A DNA stretch of 64,000 nt from Magnetovibrio sp. Its GTDB lineage: Bacteria > Pseudomonadota > Alphaproteobacteria > Rhodospirillales > Magnetovibrionaceae. The notes under the pieces are model-generated. The model was not told the origin of the DNA. It was given only the letters and a program-made list of their open reading frames with translations, and did not search any database. The position numbers and the translations under genes are program-made. This document shows, piece by piece, positions 27,510-34,748 of this stretch (its first letter is position 1; each line of letters opens with the position of its first letter). The DNA lies in contig JAPHSY010000039.1 in the NCBI GenBank assembly GCA_026196495.1, forward strand, positions 22,592 to 86,591, read 5' to 3'.

Positions 27510-27998
27510 ATGCTGACACCGCTTCGCCTCTACCCCACATTGTTAATCCTGGTTGGCGCTGGTTCCCTGGTTTTCGCCTGGACCGCACAGTATGGGTTCG
27601 ATTTGGAACCCTGCATCCTGTGCCTGTATCAGCGTGTACCATTTGGTGTGGTCGCAATATTAGGGCTCATCGGCTTGGTGAGACCTCAATGGTTATTGCT
27701 CGTTTTTGCTTTGGCAACGGCGGCTTTTGCCATCAATTCAGGGATTGCCTTTTATCACTTTGGCGTCGAACAGCATTGGTGGGTTTCTGCAGCAGGCTGT
27801 GGCGGGGGCGATGTTCCCAAGCAACTTTCCGCTGCAGATATCCTCGCCAGCCTCAATGCTGCACCACCGCCCAAAGCCTGTGACGCCGTAGACTGGACCT
27901 TCCTAGGTATTTCCATGGCGGGTTGGAATATTGTATTCTCAGGGGGCCTGGCAGTGATTGCAGGGTACATAACAAAAACCCGTAAATGGGGAGCGTAA
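27510..27998 (+). CDS. dsbB: Disulfide bond formation protein DsbB
   Basis: A 162-residue four-helix quinone-linked oxidoreductase that reoxidises DsbA. The first periplasmic loop has PCILCLYQRVPFG (CxxC), and the second has two cysteines (AAGCGGGDVP and PKACDAVDW) as in DsbB. The four helices are clear. The gene follows the DedA gene by 9 nt and precedes coq7 by 3 nt, a sensible link because DsbB passes electrons to ubiquinone. Confidence 0.92.
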   Translation: MLTPLRLYPTLLILVGAGSLVFAWTAQYGFDLEPCILCLYQRVPFGVVAILGLIGLVRPQWLLLVFALATAAFAINSGIAFYHFGVEQHWWVSAAGCGGGDVPKQLSAADILASLNAAPPPKACDAVDWTFLGISMAGWNIVFSGGLAVIAGYITKTRKWGA

Positions 27999-28001
27999 AT
28001 C

Positions 28002-28583
28002 ATGACTGCCAAAACAAAAAAAGCAGAACCAACCACCACACCCGTGGGCGGACGTATGCCTGGCGACCCAACAAAGGATGTGTTGGTCGAACGCATCATC
28101 CGCGTTGATCAGGCAGGCGAATACGGAGCTGTACGCATTTACGAAGGTCAGTTGGCGGTTCTGGGCAAAGGCCCCAAAGGCGACATGATCCGCCACATGA
28201 AAGAACAAGAAGACGTCCATCTGGACACCTTCACCAAAATGGCATCCGAGCGCCGCGTACGCCCCACGGCCTTGATGCCATTATGGCACGTGGCTGGGTT
28301 TGCATTGGGTGCCGGAACAGCTCTGTTGGGTGAAAAAGCCGCCATGGCGTGCACCGTCGCCGTCGAAGAAACCATCGATGAACACTACCAGCACCAAATC
28401 GAAAAGCTTGGCGACGATGAAAAAGAGCTGCGCGAAAAATGTATCAAGTTTCGCGAAGAAGAACTAGAACACCGCGACATCGGCTATGAGCACGGTGCCG
28501 AACAAGCCCCGGCTTACCCACTGCTGAGCCGCGCCATTAAGATGGGTACCAAACTGGCAATTAATCTGTCTGAGAAGATTTAG
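28002..28583 (+). CDS. coq7: Demethoxyubiquinone hydroxylase Coq7
   Basis: A 193-residue di-iron monooxygenase of ubiquinone biosynthesis (C6 hydroxylation). The ferritin-like four-helix bundle carries all ligand motifs: RVDQAGEYGAVRIYEGQL, KEQEDVHLDTF, AVEETIDEHYQHQ and EEELEHRDIG. The C-terminal end IKMGTKLAINLSEKI is duplicated as a 48-bp scar at 30153-30200. The N-terminal 20 residues are polar and lysine-rich. Last gene of the DedA-DsbB-Coq7 operon, converging with the unknown gene at 28594 with a 10-nt gap. Confidence 0.94.
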   Translation: MTAKTKKAEPTTTPVGGRMPGDPTKDVLVERIIRVDQAGEYGAVRIYEGQLAVLGKGPKGDMIRHMKEQEDVHLDTFTKMASERRVRPTALMPLWHVAGFALGAGTALLGEKAAMACTVAVEETIDEHYQHQIEKLGDDEKELREKCIKFREEELEHRDIGYEHGAEQAPAYPLLSRAIKMGTKLAINLSEKI

Positions 28584-28593
28584 CCCCGAACAC

Positions 28594-29889
28594 TTATCCC
28601 CGAGTACCGGCAAAGCGTTTTCGGTTTATGAACTCGCTCATGGCTTTGTCCATAAGTTCAGATTCGGTCAGCAGCCTTTTGAGGTTTCTGGCGGAGCCCC
28701 CACGTTTTGTCATTTCCAGAGATTGCTTGACGATTTTTCTGATAACCTCGACCCCCTTGGGCGCCGCAATGTCTTGCTCAAAAAATTGACGTCCTAAACG
28801 GTCCCACAAACCTTCGAGCATGCTCACACGCATATCGAACGGAAGGGGGCTCATCGCTTCCATGACTTTGTCATCAAGATATGGCAAAAAACCACGGATT
28901 TGATTAATTTCGCGCCCTGTCCAACGCCCTACTTCTATGACGACACTCGGGTTGGCTGTAAGAAGCATAGGAAAATGGCTCCCCATGTTCTTCTTCACCT
29001 GAGCAATGCGGGTTACGTACGTTTTCTTTTTAGAATTCTGGCCACTAACCGGCTTCTTTTCCTTCATTGTCCATGCACCAAATGCGCGGATAACTTCAGG
29101 ATCCTGAATGGACAAGATTTCCGGGCCAAGCGCCATAATTTTTGCACTGTGGTCTAACCCCTCAGCCACAGCGGTCATGAATTCAGGTTCCCAATTCAAA
29201 ATTTCTGAAAAGTTCTTTCCTAAGGCCCGGCGCAAGGCCCGCACGAAACTGATCGGTTTGCCTTGAACAAGAACATCCATAAAGGAACTCTTCTGAACCA
29301 ACAAAAGTTCGAGGTTGCCACCAAGTCCCATCTTCAGTTCTTTAATCGATCGCGGATCCAACTTAACCAATTGACGTGCCCCACGAAGCTCACGGACGTC
29401 TTTAACCTTTATCTTGCCCAAGTGATCGATAACGACCTTATCTTGATAAGAGGCGGCATTTTTTACAATAATTTCCATTGCCTGTTGAAGATATCGGTCA
29501 TTCGCTTCATTGACCGAATAACCACAACTTCCCACAGGACCCTCTGTTATCAAATGACCAGGATTACCATCAGCATCTAAACAACGGAACTCAATCACCC
29601 CCTCTTGCAAAGCAAGTTCGAACAGGCGCAAGCCGATCTCAATGGCAACATCGTCCTCTTCGATTTCAGCCAAGGTCCGCCCGACAAGCCGCAGCTTGGC
29701 TTTAGGGTTTTGACGAAGATAGAGCTCTTCCAATTTTTGCAACACGGGAAGGATATGATTTGCCACTGTGCGCTTAAGACGCAGGCGTTTAAGCAGCCCG
29801 ACCTTGCTCCACATGGCTGTCGGCAACTCCCAGGGCTTCACCCCGTCTGTAGGGGTAACAACCACACGCATAGAACTAACGCCGCCCAT
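28594..29889 (-). CDS. Unrecognised protein, paralogue A of a duplicated family
   Basis: I do not recognise this 431-residue soluble protein. It has no signal peptide or membrane helix and is basic and helix-rich. It shares roughly half of its residues (by eye) with the protein at 30957-32240, along the whole length. Best-kept blocks: WSKVGLLKRLRL, LPVLQKLEELYL, EEDDVAIE, GPVGSCGYS, RALGKNFSEIL, QDPEVIRAFGAW, and SMLEGLWDRLGR. A KKKTYVTRIAQVKKNM basic patch is central. GGGGAGGTGAA precedes the ATG. It converges with coq7. Function, partners and location beyond cytoplasm are unknown. Confidence 0.8.
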   Translation of the reverse strand: MGGVSSMRVVVTPTDGVKPWELPTAMWSKVGLLKRLRLKRTVANHILPVLQKLEELYLRQNPKAKLRLVGRTLAEIEEDDVAIEIGLRLFELALQEGVIEFRCLDADGNPGHLITEGPVGSCGYSVNEANDRYLQQAMEIIVKNAASYQDKVVIDHLGKIKVKDVRELRGARQLVKLDPRSIKELKMGLGGNLELLLVQKSSFMDVLVQGKPISFVRALRRALGKNFSEILNWEPEFMTAVAEGLDHSAKIMALGPEILSIQDPEVIRAFGAWTMKEKKPVSGQNSKKKTYVTRIAQVKKNMGSHFPMLLTANPSVVIEVGRWTGREINQIRGFLPYLDDKVMEAMSPLPFDMRVSMLEGLWDRLGRQFFEQDIAAPKGVEVIRKIVKQSLEMTKRGGSARNLKRLLTESELMDKAMSEFINRKRFAGTRG

Positions 29890-30152
29890 TTCACCTCCCC
29901 AGTGAATAGGTTCAACTTAAACATGATAAAAAGCTTCTATGGCTTGGGGTCTGGCAACCCTCTTGCGTTAATAAAACATTAACATTGCAACCCAACAGCG
30001 TCCAGTGCCCGAAACACAGCAAAAAAACAGGTTTTAAGGCAATGAGTTAAGTTTTTAACTCTCGGGCATATTCTATGATGAAAGCATGAGCTGCGTCGTT
30101 AGATTCGCTGATGGGGCTAAAAGATCAGTGCGAGAAGTTGAGATCGGATGGA
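29890..30152. other. Intergenic stretch without a visible gene
   Basis: This AT-rich stretch between paralogue A and the coq7-tail remnant holds the upstream region of paralogue A. I see no supported gene or terminator. It probably includes part of the old duplication junction, but beyond the 48 bp at 30153-30200 no further match to coq7 can be seen by eye. Confidence 0.4.
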
Positions 30153-30200
30153 ATTAAGATGGGCTCCAAGTGGTTGATTGACCTGTCTGAGGAGATTTAG
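30153..30200 (+). pseudogene. Orphan 3' tail of coq7 (duplication scar)
   Basis: These 48 nt match the last 48 nt of coq7 (28536-28583) at 37 of 48 positions and in the same frame, encoding IKMGSKWLIDLSEEI and a stop against IKMGTKLAINLSEKI and a stop. Nothing upstream continues the match. As coq7 is followed by paralogue A, and this tail by paralogue B (after an inserted gene), it looks like the edge of a tandem duplication of the coq7-tail plus paralogue unit. Confidence 0.7.
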
Positions 30201-30754
30201 TTTAAATCGCCAGGCCCATTTAGCGGCTTATTCTTCTCATTTCTTGCGTGAATACCTCGTAAAATATCCGCTGCACTTCCTTGAGGCGATTGGTGCCTCA
30301 TATTGCAATCCGCTCCTTTTCGCCCTTTGTATACCCTAACAAGATAATCAACTTGCTCTTTATAAAGAGCAAGTTTCTTTAGAAGTTCCTGGGTATTTAG
30401 CTCAGAGCCAGTCTTACTTTCAGCATGTTTGCTAGTCGTGCCTTCAGATTCAACAGACAATGGATTGGCCACCTTACCAGCCATTAACAATCGGAAGTTT
30501 CGGTCTGACTCCTTATCTTTACGTTTCTGATTTAAACGTTCTTCTTCATGACGGCCATATTGCTCATCAATATTTCCGATTATATTAGATACCAATGTTC
30601 TAATGACTCGATATAACCCGACCCCAAGACCAACACTTACCACTAATGCAATAAAAGAGACTGAAATTGCTAATGAATTTTGCACCAGTTCCATAGGGGT
30701 ACGGCTTGAGACAAGCTCAAGCAAACCGCGTAGGATGATGGAAATTTCCCCCAT
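30197..30754 (-). CDS. Hypothetical small membrane protein inserted between the paralogues
   Basis: A 185-residue protein I do not recognise. An N-terminal amphipathic stretch is followed by one hydrophobic helix (about 25-50, LAISVSFIALVVSVGLGVGLY), then a long charged, coiled-coil-like region (DEQYGRHEEERLNQKRKDKESDRNF) and a polar C-terminus. The DNA is AT-rich compared with neighbours. GGGGGG lies about 6 nt before the ATG at 30754; the longer frame to 30772 lacks a good site. Its stop codon falls inside the coq7-tail remnant, so its 3' end marks an insertion junction. Confidence 0.65.
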   Translation of the reverse strand: MGEISIILRGLLELVSSRTPMELVQNSLAISVSFIALVVSVGLGVGLYRVIRTLVSNIIGNIDEQYGRHEEERLNQKRKDKESDRNFRLLMAGKVANPLSVESEGTTSKHAESKTGSELNTQELLKKLALYKEQVDYLVRVYKGRKGADCNMRHQSPQGSAADILRGIHARNEKNKPLNGPGDLN

Positions 30755-30956
30755 CAAAGTCCCCCCAACCATAAAAAACCAACACTCACAGCTATTTCAG
30801 AAGCCTTGCAGGCATACACAATATGAAGTTAATGCAAGAAGAAATTATACCATATGTTGAGTTGGGGCAATTTTTTTAATAATAAATTTATCTTTTGCCA
30901 TATCAATTATACTGGTCATGCACAAAAATTAATAAAGGGCCATCTGGCTAATTAGA

Positions 30957-32240
30957 TCAGCCCGACACCCGTTTGCGCTTCAAGTAGTCACCCATGGAAG
31001 CATCCATCAGGTCCGATTGGGTGATGAGGTTCCTTAAGTTTTTCGCGGAATTGCCCTTTTCCATCATATCCATGGCTTGGTCGGTAATGTTTTTCACCAC
31101 CTGAGCACCTTCGGGCTTCTTCAATTCATTTTCCACAAATTCACGCCCCAAGCGATCCCACAGCCCTTCCAGCATGCTCACTTGCATTTCAAAGGGCATC
31201 GGTGACATAACTTCAATCACCTCACTACCCAGATGTGGTAAGAAGTTACGGATTTTGTCAATTTCTTGATTGCTCCAATTTCCAACAACCTTCACCACAT
31301 TGGGACTGGCCGTCAGCAAAATGGAAAAACTCGCCCCCATCACTTCTTTCACTTGGGCAATGCGAGTGATGTATTTCTTTTTCTTTGAACTCTTACCCGA
31401 TTTGGGTTTGACCTCTTTCATCGCCCAGGTGCCAAAGGCACGAATAACTTCTGGGTCTTCAATAGACAGCAGCTCCGGACCCATGGCAGTGATTTTCGCC
31501 CCATGGTTCAAACCTTCCGCCACAGCCGAAATAAACTCGGGATCCCATTTGAGAATTTGAGAAAAGTTCTTACCCAAAGCATAGCGCAGAGCGCGCAAGA
31601 ACGTGATGGGCTTACACTTGTGCAAAATATCCAGATAGGCTTTGTCTTGAAGCAATAAGGGCTCTAAGTCGCCCTTTAGGCCTTGGCTCAGTTCCTTGAT
31701 GGCAAGCGGGTCAAAGCGCACCAACTGGCGTGCTGCGCCCAGATCCTCAACCGTATTGATATCTAGGCGTTCCAACTGATTATAAATGGTCTTTTCAACG
31801 ACCTGTTTGCCCTGTTGCAAAATGATCTGCACGGCTTTGTCGAGAAAATGGGCCTTTGCCTCTTCAATGCTGTAACCACAACGCCCCACTGGTCCATCCA
31901 AAATGACTTTTCCGGGTTTGCCCTTTTTTCCCTCGTTCTGAAATTCCAACAGACCTTCTTGTAAAGCTAAATCAAATAGATAGAGACAGGCCTCGATTGC
32001 CACATCATCTTTTTCAATTTCAGTAGCAGAACGTCCAACAATCCGGGGGGTGGCACCTAAGTGTTCTTTCAGATAGAGCTCTTCCAAGCTCTGTAGCACA
32101 GGCAGCACATATTCTGTAACGGTGTGACTGAGGCGAATTCTGCGCAGCAAGCCAACCTTTGACCACAAACCCGCAGGCACCTCCCAGGCACGTTTGCCTG
32201 TTTTCGGTGTAATCACCACGCACTTACGACCTTCGGCCAT
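30957..32240 (-). CDS. Unrecognised protein, paralogue B of a duplicated family
   Basis: A 427-residue soluble protein, full-length paralogue of 28594-29889. Shared blocks include WSKVGLLRRIRL, LPVLQSLEELYL, GPVGRCGYS, RALRYALGKNFSQIL, EDPEVIRAFGTWAMKE, KKYITRIAQVKEVMG and VSMLEGLWDRLGRE. Conservation at equal lengths without frameshifts suggests both copies are under selection. The C-terminus ends in a basic KRKRVSG. GAGGGTGGAAA precedes the ATG. The same-strand layout with paralogue A, separated by the coq7 scar and an AT-rich gene, argues for tandem duplication followed by insertion. Confidence 0.8.
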   Translation of the reverse strand: MAEGRKCVVITPKTGKRAWEVPAGLWSKVGLLRRIRLSHTVTEYVLPVLQSLEELYLKEHLGATPRIVGRSATEIEKDDVAIEACLYLFDLALQEGLLEFQNEGKKGKPGKVILDGPVGRCGYSIEEAKAHFLDKAVQIILQQGKQVVEKTIYNQLERLDINTVEDLGAARQLVRFDPLAIKELSQGLKGDLEPLLLQDKAYLDILHKCKPITFLRALRYALGKNFSQILKWDPEFISAVAEGLNHGAKITAMGPELLSIEDPEVIRAFGTWAMKEVKPKSGKSSKKKKYITRIAQVKEVMGASFSILLTASPNVVKVVGNWSNQEIDKIRNFLPHLGSEVIEVMSPMPFEMQVSMLEGLWDRLGREFVENELKKPEGAQVVKNITDQAMDMMEKGNSAKNLRNLITQSDLMDASMGDYLKRKRVSG

Positions 32241-32409
32241 GCTTTTCCACCCTCACCGCGTGAACATCGCCAAAACCGTCATATTTTTAATTTTTTATTG
32301 GAACAGAATCTCTGGCAACCGACCATAACTGAACATGAGAATAACACTTATGGACTAGCAAGGTCCATTCTGCATCTGCATGCATTGCCAAGGCTTAAAA
32401 GCTATGACG

Positions 32410-32640
32410 TTAGACCTTGATAATGGATTTGATCTTACCGCGATGCCGATTTGAACGTTCGGCAATTTGGTTGTCTTGATCCTGGATCGCTGTACGCGCT
32501 AAATCCAACAGAGCATCACCATAAGATTCATCCAACTGGTCAACAGCTACCCGCCGGTTAGACGATAATGTGCCATCTTCATAGGTCACATTAAACGTCA
32601 CGAATGTAGCAGGTTTGCTTTTAGATTTTTTGCGCGCCAT
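32410..32640 (-). CDS. Small basic hypothetical protein
   Basis: A 76-residue protein starting MARKKSKSKPATFVTFNVTYEDGTLSSNRR and ending in a basic GKIKSIIKV. The first part could form a small beta sheet (FVTFNVTYEDG) and the rest a helix. No known family comes to mind. TGGAGA lies 7 nt before the ATG. It follows a 59-residue gene by 25 nt on the same strand, so they are probably co-transcribed. Confidence 0.6.
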   Translation of the reverse strand: MARKKSKSKPATFVTFNVTYEDGTLSSNRRVAVDQLDESYGDALLDLARTAIQDQDNQIAERSNRHRGKIKSIIKV

Positions 32641-32665
32641 TGGAATTCTCCAGATTGAAATTTAA

Positions 32666-32845
32666 TTAAGACACGCGAACATCAACTCGGTCGCCAAAGC
32701 TCTCTGTAATAAGATTATGAGCATGACGGGTCATAATTGGATTTTCCTGTCGGCGGATTGTGAAGATGCACTTTCCCTCCGTTTGCGCGTGGGTTACAAA
32801 ATTCTGCAGCCCGTATGTAATTAAAAATTTGTGTTCGTTACTCAT
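32666..32845 (-). CDS. Small hypothetical protein (59 residues)
   Basis: A 59-residue reading frame, MSNEHKFLITYGLQNFVTHA..., ending DRVDVRVS. It has a good ribosome site (AAGGA, 6-7 nt before the ATG) and lies 25 nt upstream of the 76-residue gene. The strand-helix pattern with one cysteine (KCIFTIRR) looks like a folded small domain. No family recognised. Support rests on start context and operon position. Confidence 0.55.
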   Translation of the reverse strand: MSNEHKFLITYGLQNFVTHAQTEGKCIFTIRRQENPIMTRHAHNLITESFGDRVDVRVS

Positions 32846-33010
32846 TGTATATCCTTAGATCAATCCTCCACGACGAGTACATCCAGCAAAATACTGAGCA
32901 AGTCAGGGGATTGAATAAAAAATGCTGAGAAGCCGGGCACAATGACCTATCGGCTCAGTCCTAAGACGACAACGCGTAGCCTGGGCACAAGGCCTGAGGC
33001 TTAGGCATCA

Positions 33011-33172
33011 TCACTCAGCGGTGATTGTTGTTTGATCCATATCACTCAACTCGGTTTTTTCTTCTTGATTGTCCCGAGCAAGTTTTTTGTCCGCAGCTCG
33101 CTTAGCCTTCTTTTCGGCTTTCAAGCGTTCACGTTCGCGGCGTTCAAAATCGTAGTTAGGCTTTCGAGCCAT
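33011..33172 (-). CDS. Small Lys/Arg/Glu-rich protein (MARKPNY type)
   Basis: A 53-residue protein, MARKPNYDFERRERERLKAE and then alternating K/A-rich helix ending in TTITAE. Very similar short proteins beginning MARKPNY are common in alphaproteobacteria, usually annotated hypothetical. A single charged helix suggests RNA or ribosome contact, but no function is known to me. AAGGGA lies just before the ATG at 33172, which is preferred over upstream starts. Confidence 0.6.
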   Translation of the reverse strand: MARKPNYDFERRERERLKAEKKAKRAADKKLARDNQEEKTELSDMDQTTITAE

Positions 33173-33225
33173 TATCATCCCTTTGGATGTTGGAGAACGC
33201 GCAATTGCAAGAACCACAGATGAAT

Positions 33226-33393
33226 CTAGATTGCTTTTTCAGCTTTTTGCTTCGCAAGACGAAGAGCACGCAAGCGTTCACGCTGGGCTTTCTTCTCTTT
33301 CAACGCGATTTCTTTTTCAGCGCGAAGCCGTGAAGCTTTTCTTTGCGAGGTGGCAAGCTGTTGTTCCGACTTAGATTTTCCAAGATCAAACAT
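33226..33393 (-). CDS. Small charged helical protein (55 residues)
   Basis: A 55-residue frame, MFDLGKSKSEQQLATSQRKA followed by a K/R/E/A-rich single helix ending LAKQKAEKAI. GGAATGGAAT lies before the ATG. It sits between csp and the MARKPNY-type gene on the same strand. The charged-helix composition matches that of its neighbour, hinting at related roles. No known family. Confidence 0.5.
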   Translation of the reverse strand: MFDLGKSKSEQQLATSQRKASRLRAEKEIALKEKKAQRERLRALRLAKQKAEKAI

Positions 33394-33485
33394 ATTCCAT
33401 TCCAGTACGTCTTGATTGAAGACATCGGCAGCGGACTATGTTGGCCCGAAATCCTTACGGTATGCCGCACAAATGCGGAAAAGCA

Positions 33486-33513
33486 GCCGCTCCCGACCAA
33501 AATCGAGAGCGGC
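33486..33513 (-). terminator. Terminator of the cold-shock gene
   Basis: Stem GCCGCTC (33486-33492) / GAGCGGC (33507-33513), extended inward by CGA/TCG after one mismatch, with loop CCAAAA. It lies 14 nt after the csp stop on the minus strand and is followed by TGCTTTTCC. Confidence 0.75.
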
Positions 33514-33526
33514 ATGCTCAATCGAA

Positions 33527-33736
33527 TTAATCGATGACTTTGAGGTCTTCAGCAGAAGCTTTGCCGTTACGGCCTTCTTGAAGCTCATAAGTGACTTTTT
33601 GACCGTCGTTCAAAGTGCTCAAACCAGCACGTTCGACAGCAGAGATATGCACGAATGCATCGCCGGAGCCATCTTCAGGCTCGATAAAGCCATAACCTTT
33701 GGTCGGGTTGAACCATTTAACAGTACCTGTAGCCAT
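33527..33736 (-). CDS. cspA: Cold-shock domain protein
   Basis: A 69-residue single cold-shock domain: GTVKWFNPTKGYGFIEPEDG (RNP1-like) and DAFVHISAVERAG (RNP2-like), the usual nucleic-acid-binding beta barrel. CspA-type proteins melt RNA structure in cold or stationary phase. The ATG at 33736 gives the standard start MATGTVKWF with AAAAGGAA upstream; the longer frame to 33763 is unlikely. The probable promoter at 33885-33913 would leave a leader of about 140 nt, as is usual for thermo-responsive csp mRNAs. Confidence 0.95.
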   Translation of the reverse strand: MATGTVKWFNPTKGYGFIEPEDGSGDAFVHISAVERAGLSTLNDGQKVTYELQEGRNGKASAEDLKVID

Positions 33737-33884
33737 TAGAATATTCCTTTTCTCTGGCATCATGACATGCGCACCACAGAGTGTTGCGCGGTGGTATAAC
33801 GATCACAATGTCAGGGGATAACTAAGTAGCTAAAAAGCGTACCAATAAGCTCAGCACACAAAACATTTGTATCACGTATGCCAC

Positions 33885-33913
33885 ATAAATGGCGTATATC
33901 CCGCTAAAGTCAA
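33885..33913 (-). promoter_or_regulatory. Probable sigma-70 promoter of csp
   Basis: On the minus strand TTGACT (33913-33908), 17-bp spacer, ATTTAT (33890-33885). The start would be near 33878, giving a long 5' leader to the ATG at 33736. The -10 is imperfect. Confidence 0.4.
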
Positions 33914-33945
33914 TGATTTTAATATTTTCGTTTTATGAATATGCA

Positions 33946-34743
33946 TTAATTTTTGCGTTTTTTCACCAATCCGGCGATGACTCCGCGCATGGTGCGGACC
34001 TCTTGTTCGGTCATTCGGGCGCGTTGAAACATGTTGCGTAAGTTGCGGATCATGCCCGGTTTTTTGGCTTCAACGCCTAAAAAACCGCAGTCCGTTAATT
34101 CATGTTCCAAGTGATTAAACAGACCGACCAACTCTTCTTTGGTGGCGCGGCGGGTATCCAAGCGCACTTCATAGGTTTCATGAGGGCGATCATCAGCAGC
34201 CTGGAACCACTCATACCCCATCAACAATACCGCCTGGGCCAAATTCAGAGATGTGAACCCTGGGTTCAATGGCACCATCAAGATACTATCGGCCAGCGCA
34301 ATATCATCATTGTGCAGACCAACCGCTTCTTTACCGAACAACACACCACACTGCACCCCTTGGCCGCGCTGCTCATGCATTTCCTGAGCGGCGCCGCGCG
34401 GTGTTAATACATCCTTGGACATATCACGTGCGCGTGCCGTGGTGGCAAACACATGGCCCAAATCGGCAATGGCATCTGCCGTGGTCTCATAAACACGCGC
34501 ATTGTCCAACACCACATCGGCACCCGATGCCGTTTTGTAGGCCGCATCATTAGGCCAACCATCACGCGGCGCAACGATGCGCATATCCACAAGCGCACAA
34601 TTCAGCATCGCACGAGCAACCATGCCAATGTTTTCACCCAATTGCGGTTCCACCAAAATGACTGCGGGACCACCTTCAGCAGCTTCAGATGCCGTAGATT
34701 TGGCGGGACGGCGGTGTTTGGTTGAGGTCGGAGCGGGACACAT
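33946..34743 (-). CDS. trmJ: tRNA (cytidine/uridine-2'-O-) methyltransferase TrmJ
   Basis: A 265-residue SPOUT methyltransferase modifying the ribose at tRNA position 32. Family marks: VILVEPQLGENIGMVARAMLNC near the N-terminus, GVLFGKEAVGLHNDDI, and the knot segment MVPLNPGFTSLNLAQAVLLMGYEW. A C-terminal helical extension (ELVGLFNHLEHELTDCGF) fits TrmJ rather than TrmL. The first 25 residues are polar and probably disordered. The gene begins 5 nt after the cimA stop, so it is translated from the same message. Confidence 0.92.
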   Translation of the reverse strand: MCPAPTSTKHRRPAKSTASEAAEGGPAVILVEPQLGENIGMVARAMLNCALVDMRIVAPRDGWPNDAAYKTASGADVVLDNARVYETTADAIADLGHVFATTARARDMSKDVLTPRGAAQEMHEQRGQGVQCGVLFGKEAVGLHNDDIALADSILMVPLNPGFTSLNLAQAVLLMGYEWFQAADDRPHETYEVRLDTRRATKEELVGLFNHLEHELTDCGFLGVEAKKPGMIRNLRNMFQRARMTEQEVRTMRGVIAGLVKKRKN

Positions 34744-34748
34744 GAAGG

